From Cytobacillus praedii (GTDB taxonomy: Bacteria; Bacillota; Bacilli; Bacillales; Cytobacillaceae), in the NCBI RefSeq assembly GCF_001439605.1, contig NZ_LMBX01000040.1, positions 1 through 34,941 on the forward strand: 34,941 bases of DNA, read 5' to 3'. Positions 28,615 to 34,941 of this stretch are shown in pieces (within the stretch, counting starts at the first letter, position 1; every line of letters starts with the position of its first letter). The notes beneath the pieces are model-generated. The model did no database searches. It worked only from the letters and a program-made list of their open reading frames with translations, and had not been told where the DNA came from. A program made the position numbers and the translations under genes.

Positions 28615-28863
28615 TTGTATATCCATGTCGGAGAAGATATTTTAGTTCGTTCAAGGGATATCATTGCGATTTTAGATAAAGAAAGTGTTAACTCTTCTAA
28701 GTATATAGAAGAGTTTTTAGAATGCCAGAATGACTCTGTTGTAAACCTTGCTAAAGGGTCTTTTAAATCAGTAGTTATCACTTCAAAGAAAGTCTATTTT
28801 TCCCCACTGGCTTCAGGAACATTGAAAAAACGCACGCAATATTCAGTTACCCACGATTACTAA
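28615..28863 (+). CDS. remB: Extracellular matrix regulator RemB (YaaB, DUF370)
   Basis: An 82-aa DUF370 protein; in B. subtilis RemB helps RemA activate biofilm matrix genes. The sequence YIHVGEDILVRSRDIIAILD and the ending SPLASGTLKKRTQ match RemB. The start is TTG at 28615, with GAGGTGAG overlapping the recF stop. A start at a later ATG would remove the conserved opening. RemB lies between recF and gyrB as usual. Confidence 0.93.
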   Translation: MYIHVGEDILVRSRDIIAILDKESVNSSKYIEEFLECQNDSVVNLAKGSFKSVVITSKKVYFSPLASGTLKKRTQYSVTHDY

Positions 28864-28891
28864 ATAATGAGAAGCTAGTAATAAAAATAAC

Positions 28892-28914
28892 CTGACATTA
28901 AACGTCAGCTTTTA
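28892..28914 (+). terminator. Weak hairpin after remB
   Basis: CTGAC/GTCAG (28892-28896 with 28904-28908, loop of 7) followed by CTTTTAT. The stem is only 5 bp, so it may be a partial terminator before gyrB. Confidence 0.4.
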
Positions 28915-28956
28915 TATAGATGATTGATTTGTAAGTTATGCATAATGAAAGTGTAG

Positions 28957-30894
<1,938 letters not shown>

Positions 30895-30901
30895 TAGGAT
30901 G

Positions 30902-30936
30902 CCAGGATAGACATAGGATTATTCTATCCTGGTTTT
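30902..30936 (+). terminator. Hairpin between gyrB and gyrA
   Basis: A 9-bp stem (CCAGGATAG at 30902-30910, CTATCCTGG at 30924-30932) followed by only TTTT. It may partly uncouple gyrA from gyrB. Confidence 0.55.
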
Positions 30937-30938
30937 AC

Positions 30939-31080
30939 ATAGAAAAGCGAAGGCGACTGCCCAGCTCCGACAAGCATAAGATGAGCTAGCTGGAAGGTTG
31001 TTCTTTAACCTTCTAGCTAGATTGGCTTATGACCTCGAGGAGCTAGAAGCCGCAGCTAGACAATAGAAAAGCGAAGGCGA
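30939..31080. repeat. Hairpin repeat element, copy C, with duplicated end
   Basis: This is the copy related to 3029-3181. Paired segments: AGCTCC/GGAGCT (30963-30968, 31039-31044), CATAAG/CTTATG (30975-30980, 31026-31031), and an inner stem with CTAGCTGGAAGGTT facing AACCTTCTAGCTAG. The first 18 bp (30939-30956) recur exactly at 31063-31080, a period of 124 nt. It fills most of the 247-bp gyrB-gyrA gap and ends about 50 bp before the gyrA ribosome site. Confidence 0.87.
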
Positions 31081-31141
31081 GTCGCCTAATGATAAGCATG
31101 TATACATGCTGGAAGTTTCACTTATAAGGGAGGTTCTTTAA

Positions 31142-33661
31142 ATGGCCGAAACTCCAAAGTCTCAGGTAAAAGAAAGAAATATAAGCACAGAAATGCGTGA
31201 GTCATTTCTTGATTATGCGATGAGTGTTATTGTATCTCGTGCATTACCAGATGTTCGAGACGGTTTAAAGCCTGTTCACCGTCGTATTCTATATGCCATG
31301 CATGACCTTGGTATGCACTCGGATAAGCCGTACAAAAAGTCAGCTCGTATCGTTGGGGATGTTATCGGTAAATACCATCCTCATGGCGATTCAGCGGTAT
31401 ATGAAACAATGGTCCGGATGGCACAGGATTTTAACTATCGTTATATGCTCGTAGATGGACATGGAAACTTTGGTTCTATTGATGGGGACTCTGCAGCAGC
31501 AATGCGTTATACAGAAGCCCGGATGTCAAAAATTTCAATGGAGCTTCTGCGGGATATTAATAAAGATACAATTGATTATCAAGATAACTATGATGGGGAA
31601 GAAAAAGAGCCAGTTGTTCTTCCTGCACGTTTTCCTAATTTATTAGTTAATGGTACGTCAGGAATTGCGGTAGGTATGGCAACAAATATTCCACCACATC
31701 AGCTTGGAGAAGTAATTGATGGTGTCTTAGCAATAAGTAGGGACCCTGAAATGACTATTCAAGAGTTAATGGATATTATTCCAGGGCCAGACTTTCCAAC
31801 TGCTGGTCTTATTTTAGGACGCAGCGGGATTCGTAAAGCTTATGAAACTGGACGAGGCTCTATTACTTTAAGAGCAAAGGTAGAAATTGAACAAAAGCCA
31901 AGTGGCAAGGAAGTAATTATTGTCAATGAAATTCCTTATCAGGTGAACAAGGCGAAATTGATAGAAAGAATTGCTGAGCTTGTCAGGGATAAAAAAATTG
32001 ATGGCATTACTGACCTTCGAGATGAATCAGATCGCGAGGGTATGAGAATTGTTATTGAGGTTCGTAAAGATGCAAATGCTAACGTTTTATTGAATAATTT
32101 ATATAAGCAGACAGCTTTGCAAACAAGTTTTGGTATAAATTTACTTGCTTTGGTTGATGGGGAACCTAAGGTTTTAAACTTAAAGCAATGTTTAGTTTAT
32201 TACTTAAATCATCAAAAGGTTGTTATTCGCCGCAGAACAGAGTTTGAGTTAAGAAAAGCAGAAGCTCGTGCTCACATTCTAGAAGGTTTGCGTACAGCAC
32301 TAGATCATTTAGATGAAGTCATTGCATTAATCCGCAGCTCTCAAACAACAGATATCGCGCGTGAAGGATTAATGACAAAGTTTAATCTATCCGAAAAGCA
32401 AGCACAGGCTATTCTTGATATGCGTCTTCAGCGTCTGACAGGATTAGAACGTGAAAAAATTGAAGAAGAGTATGCCAACCTAGTCAAACTAATTGGTGAG
32501 CTTAAAGCTATTTTAGCGGATGAAGAAAAACTTTTAGATATTATCCGTGAAGAATTAAGTGAAATTAAGGAACGATTTAATGATGAGCGCCGCACGGAAA
32601 TTGTTTCGGGCGGAATTGAGCAAATTGAAGATGAAGACCTTATTCCGCGTGAGAATATTGCTATTACTTTGACTCATAAAGGGTATATTAAGCGGCTGCC
32701 TGTATCGACTTATCGTTCTCAAAAGCGCGGAGGCCGCGGAATTCAGGGAATGGGAACAAATGAAGACGATTTTGTCGAGCATTTAATTACTACTTGCACC
32801 CATGATACGATACTTTTCTTTACCAATAAGGGAAAGGTTTATCGTTCAAAAGGGTATGAGATTCCTGAATTCAGCAGAACAGCTAAAGGGATACCGATCA
32901 TAAATCTTCTTGGAATTGAGAAGGATGAATGGGTGAATGCGATCATCCCAGTGGAAGAATTTGTTGATGACTGGTTCTTATTCTTTACAACAAAAATGGG
33001 GATTTCCAAGCGTTCCCCTTTAAGCTCGTTCGCTCATATTAGAAATAATGGATTAATAGCCTTAAATTTAAGAGAAGACGATGAATTAATTTCTGTTCGC
33101 TTAACAGATGGCAATAAAGAAATTATTATTGGAACAAGCAATGGATTGCTTATTCGATTCCCAGAAACGGATGTTCGTTCAATGGGGCGTACAGCCACAG
33201 GTGTGAAGGGAATTAGTTTAAATGGCGATGATGAAGTTGTAGGAATGGAAGTTTTAGAAGAAAAGTCTCAAATATTAATTGTGACGAAAAATGGTTATGG
33301 CAAACGTACACCTTCTGAAGAATATCGAGTTCAAGGAAGAGGCGGAAAAGGAATCAAGACGTGTAATATAACCGAGAAAAACGGCAATCTTGTATCCATG
33401 CGGGCTGTAACTGGAGAAGAAGACTTAATGTTAATTACAACTGGCGGAGTCCTTATTCGTATGGCAGTAAGTGATATTTCAACAATGGGTCGTAATACCC
33501 AAGGGGTAAGATTGATCCGTTTAGATGAAAGTCAGAATGAATTTGTTGCTACTGTTACGAAGGTTGAAAAAGATGAGGATAAGTCGGAAGAAGAATTAAC
33601 AAGACCGTTTGAAAGTGCTGATCCACACCTTGAAGATGATGGCGATAATGAGCAGGAGTAA
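31142..33661 (+). CDS. gyrA: DNA gyrase subunit A
   Basis: GyrA carries out DNA cleavage and religation and wraps DNA. The 839-aa protein has the catalytic tyrosine Y123 in [11 protein letters not shown]. The quinolone region reads GDSAVYE with S84 and E88, the drug-sensitive residues. The DNA-wrapping gyrase box is QKRGGRG at about 527. The C-terminal beta-pinwheel is followed by an acidic tail (DDGDNEQE). It is slightly longer than the B. subtilis protein. GGGAGG lies 6-7 nt before the ATG. Confidence 0.98.
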   Translation: MAETPKSQVKERNISTEMRESFLDYAMSVIVSRALPDVRDGLKPVHRRILYAMHDLGMHSDKPYKKSARIVGDVIGKYHPHGDSAVYETMVRMAQDFNYRYMLVDGHGNFGSIDGDSAAAMRYTEARMSKISMELLRDINKDTIDYQDNYDGEEKEPVVLPARFPNLLVNGTSGIAVGMATNIPPHQLGEVIDGVLAISRDPEMTIQELMDIIPGPDFPTAGLILGRSGIRKAYETGRGSITLRAKVEIEQKPSGKEVIIVNEIPYQVNKAKLIERIAELVRDKKIDGITDLRDESDREGMRIVIEVRKDANANVLLNNLYKQTALQTSFGINLLALVDGEPKVLNLKQCLVYYLNHQKVVIRRRTEFELRKAEARAHILEGLRTALDHLDEVIALIRSSQTTDIAREGLMTKFNLSEKQAQAILDMRLQRLTGLEREKIEEEYANLVKLIGELKAILADEEKLLDIIREELSEIKERFNDERRTEIVSGGIEQIEDEDLIPRENIAITLTHKGYIKRLPVSTYRSQKRGGRGIQGMGTNEDDFVEHLITTCTHDTILFFTNKGKVYRSKGYEIPEFSRTAKGIPIINLLGIEKDEWVNAIIPVEEFVDDWFLFFTTKMGISKRSPLSSFAHIRNNGLIALNLREDDELISVRLTDGNKEIIIGTSNGLLIRFPETDVRSMGRTATGVKGISLNGDDEVVGMEVLEEKSQILIVTKNGYGKRTPSEEYRVQGRGGKGIKTCNITEKNGNLVSMRAVTGEEDLMLITTGGVLIRMAVSDISTMGRNTQGVRLIRLDESQNEFVATVTKVEKDEDKSEEELTRPFESADPHLEDDGDNEQE

Positions 33662-33668
33662 TAATAAG

Positions 33669-33700
33669 AAAGAGGGACACAATTTAGTGTTCCTCTTTTT
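33669..33700 (+). terminator. Terminator of gyrA
   Basis: A 12-position stem (33669-33680 with 33687-33698, one G-U pair, loop of 6) ends in TTTTT about 8 nt past the gyrA stop. Confidence 0.9.
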
Positions 33701-33755
33701 TATTAAAATGGAGTAGAATAGTATTAAGGACTCATGACATTTGAGGTGTAAAGAA

Positions 33756-34847
33756 ATGCGAGTAAATATAATTGAACTTCAAGAAGGGTGTATTTTAACA
33801 GAAGATATATATAGTCTGACTAATCGCCCAATCATTAGTAAAAAGACGATTATTACGAATGAATTAATAGAAATATTAAAGGCCTTTTTAATTAGAGAAG
33901 TTGATGTAGACAAATTGATGGTTAATGGCTCTCCATTTCTTCCGAAGGAAATTCTGGATGATGACGGAAATGAGCAAAAAGGTGTCCCATCTCTATCAGA
34001 TGCGAGATTAGAAGATGCGTTTTTAATTGGTGTCCGGGATTATAAGAAAGAATTTAAAAATTGGCAAGCGGGTCTTCCTATTGATATTTCTAAAATTAGA
34101 AATATCATGATTCCACTCGTAGAAAAGTCAGATATAACTCCATCTGAACTATTCACCTTACACCATCTATCAACACAGGATGAGTATTTATTTCAACATG
34201 CGGTTGCCGTTGGGTTAATAAGTGCGTTTATAGGAAAAAAACTAAAAATGAATAAAGGTGAACTTGTTCAGCTTGCTATTGGAGGATGTTTATCTGACGC
34301 TGGAATGGCAAAAATTAAACCCGCTATATTAAATAAGACAGCTGCATTAACCAAACAGGAATTTGATGAAATGAAAAAGCATACGACTTATTCGTATAAA
34401 ATGGTGCAAAATATCTCTCTTTTAAGGGAAAGTACAAAAATTGGCATCCTGCAGCATCATGAAAGATTAGATGGCAGCGGGTATCCTCTAGGAGAGAAAA
34501 ATAATAAAATTAATATTTTTGCTAAAATTATTGGTGTTGCTGATACGTTCCATGCTATGACATGCAGCCGTTTATACAGACGGAAACAATCGCCGTTTAG
34601 AGTGTTAGAAATGATGCTTCAAGATATGTTTGGTAAATATGATATAACTGCAATGCAGGCCATTGGATCAGGAATAATGACCTTTTCAATCGGGAGCCGT
34701 GTAAAACTATCAGATGATCGAGTAGCAGAAATTTTATTCATAGAAGAAAAGTCTCCGACTAGACCGCTTGTGAAAATTTGCAATACGGATGAGATTATCC
34801 ATTTGGAAAAAAATCGTCAGTTATTTATTGAGGAAGTACTTAAGTAG
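33756..34847 (+). CDS. HD-GYP domain protein with a substituted HD motif
   Basis: A 363-aa protein with an N-terminal domain of unknown type (about 1-120) and an HD-GYP domain (about 130-300), the fold that hydrolyses c-di-GMP. Intact elements: H148, H209, HHERLDGSGYP with H234, H235 and GSGYP at 240-244, and D263 in VADTFHAMT. The usual HD pair reads S180-D181 (CLSDAGM, where LHDIGK is typical), so one metal ligand is missing. It may therefore be inactive, have an altered metal site, or act as a sensor. I chose ATG at 33756 after GAGGTGT; a TTG at 33741 overlaps that site. It has no signal peptide and is likely cytosolic. Confidence 0.9.
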   Translation: MRVNIIELQEGCILTEDIYSLTNRPIISKKTIITNELIEILKAFLIREVDVDKLMVNGSPFLPKEILDDDGNEQKGVPSLSDARLEDAFLIGVRDYKKEFKNWQAGLPIDISKIRNIMIPLVEKSDITPSELFTLHHLSTQDEYLFQHAVAVGLISAFIGKKLKMNKGELVQLAIGGCLSDAGMAKIKPAILNKTAALTKQEFDEMKKHTTYSYKMVQNISLLRESTKIGILQHHERLDGSGYPLGEKNNKINIFAKIIGVADTFHAMTCSRLYRRKQSPFRVLEMMLQDMFGKYDITAMQAIGSGIMTFSIGSRVKLSDDRVAEILFIEEKSPTRPLVKICNTDEIIHLEKNRQLFIEEVLK

Positions 34848-34866
34848 ACCGTATATTACGGTCTAC
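34844..34866 (+). terminator. First hairpin after the HD-GYP gene
   Basis: An 8-bp stem (GTAGACCG 34844-34851, CGGTCTAC 34859-34866) overlaps the stop codon. It lacks a T-run and precedes the main terminator. Confidence 0.6.
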
Positions 34867-34869
34867 TCA

Positions 34870-34917
34870 GACTGTAGACAAACTCGATGAAAATCGAGTT
34901 TGCCTACAGTCTTTTTT
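34870..34917 (+). terminator. Main terminator after the HD-GYP gene
   Basis: A two-part stem (34870-34877 with 34904-34911; 34879-34888 with 34893-34902, GAAA tetraloop) is followed by TTTTTT. Eighteen pairs make it one of the strongest terminators in the window. Confidence 0.93.
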
Positions 34918-34941
34918 GTTTTAAAATAGAAATAGAACAAT

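Overview
The window is the replication-origin region of a low-GC, endospore-forming Firmicute of the family Bacillaceae. The gene order purA, dnaB, rplI, gdpP, DUF2232, rpsR-ssb-rpsF, ychF, parB-parA, noc, rsmG-mnmG-mnmE, jag-yidC-rnpA-rpmH, oriC, dnaA-dnaN-rlbA-recF-remB-gyrB-gyrA is that of Bacillus subtilis and its relatives. The proteins align from memory with B. subtilis homologues over their full lengths. A YyaC-type sporulation protein and a SpoIIIJ-type YidC support a spore former. The genus cannot be fixed from the sequence alone; a Cytobacillus/Mesobacillus/Niallia-like Bacillus is my guess.

Layout. The left arm (1-23714) is transcribed almost wholly on the minus strand, away from the origin. 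In order from the left it holds purA under a PurR-type operator; the replicative helicase; the rplI-gdpP-DUF2232 cluster; a methyl-accepting chemotaxis protein with a SigD-like promoter; the rpsF-ssb-rpsR operon; ychF and a DUF951 gene; yyaC (the one plus-strand gene on this arm) and a DUF554 membrane protein; parA-parB with an exact parS inside parB; noc; rsmG, mnmG and mnmE; and jag-yidC-rnpA-rpmH. The origin is bipartite: a DnaA-box array at 23935-24252 upstream of dnaA, and DnaA boxes, a DnaA-trio and an AT-rich unwinding tract at 25749-25890 between dnaA and dnaN. The right arm (24402-34941) is entirely on the plus strand: dnaA, dnaN, rlbA, recF, remB, gyrB, gyrA and a divergent HD-GYP gene with a double terminator.

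How the genes work together. DnaA opens the origin, DnaB unwinds, DnaN and SSB support synthesis, gyrase relieves supercoiling and RecF aids repair. ParA/ParB/parS and Noc couple replication to segregation and division. The rest is translation and membrane-protein biogenesis (L34, L9, S6, S18, RNase P, YidC, MnmE/MnmG, RsmG, YchF) and nucleotide signalling (GdpP, the HD-GYP protein).

I see no phage, transposase, CRISPR array, rRNA, tRNA or dedicated defence system. The unexplained material lies between genes: a ~125-bp hairpin repeat at three sites with compensatory base changes and duplicated ends; a second 131-bp MITE-like element between mnmG and mnmE; a nested palindrome after yyaC; a very long hairpin after noc; a DnaA-box cluster upstream of mnmE; and an 11-bp inverted repeat in the dnaA leader. 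Promoters and terminators were found by eye and none was scored by software.
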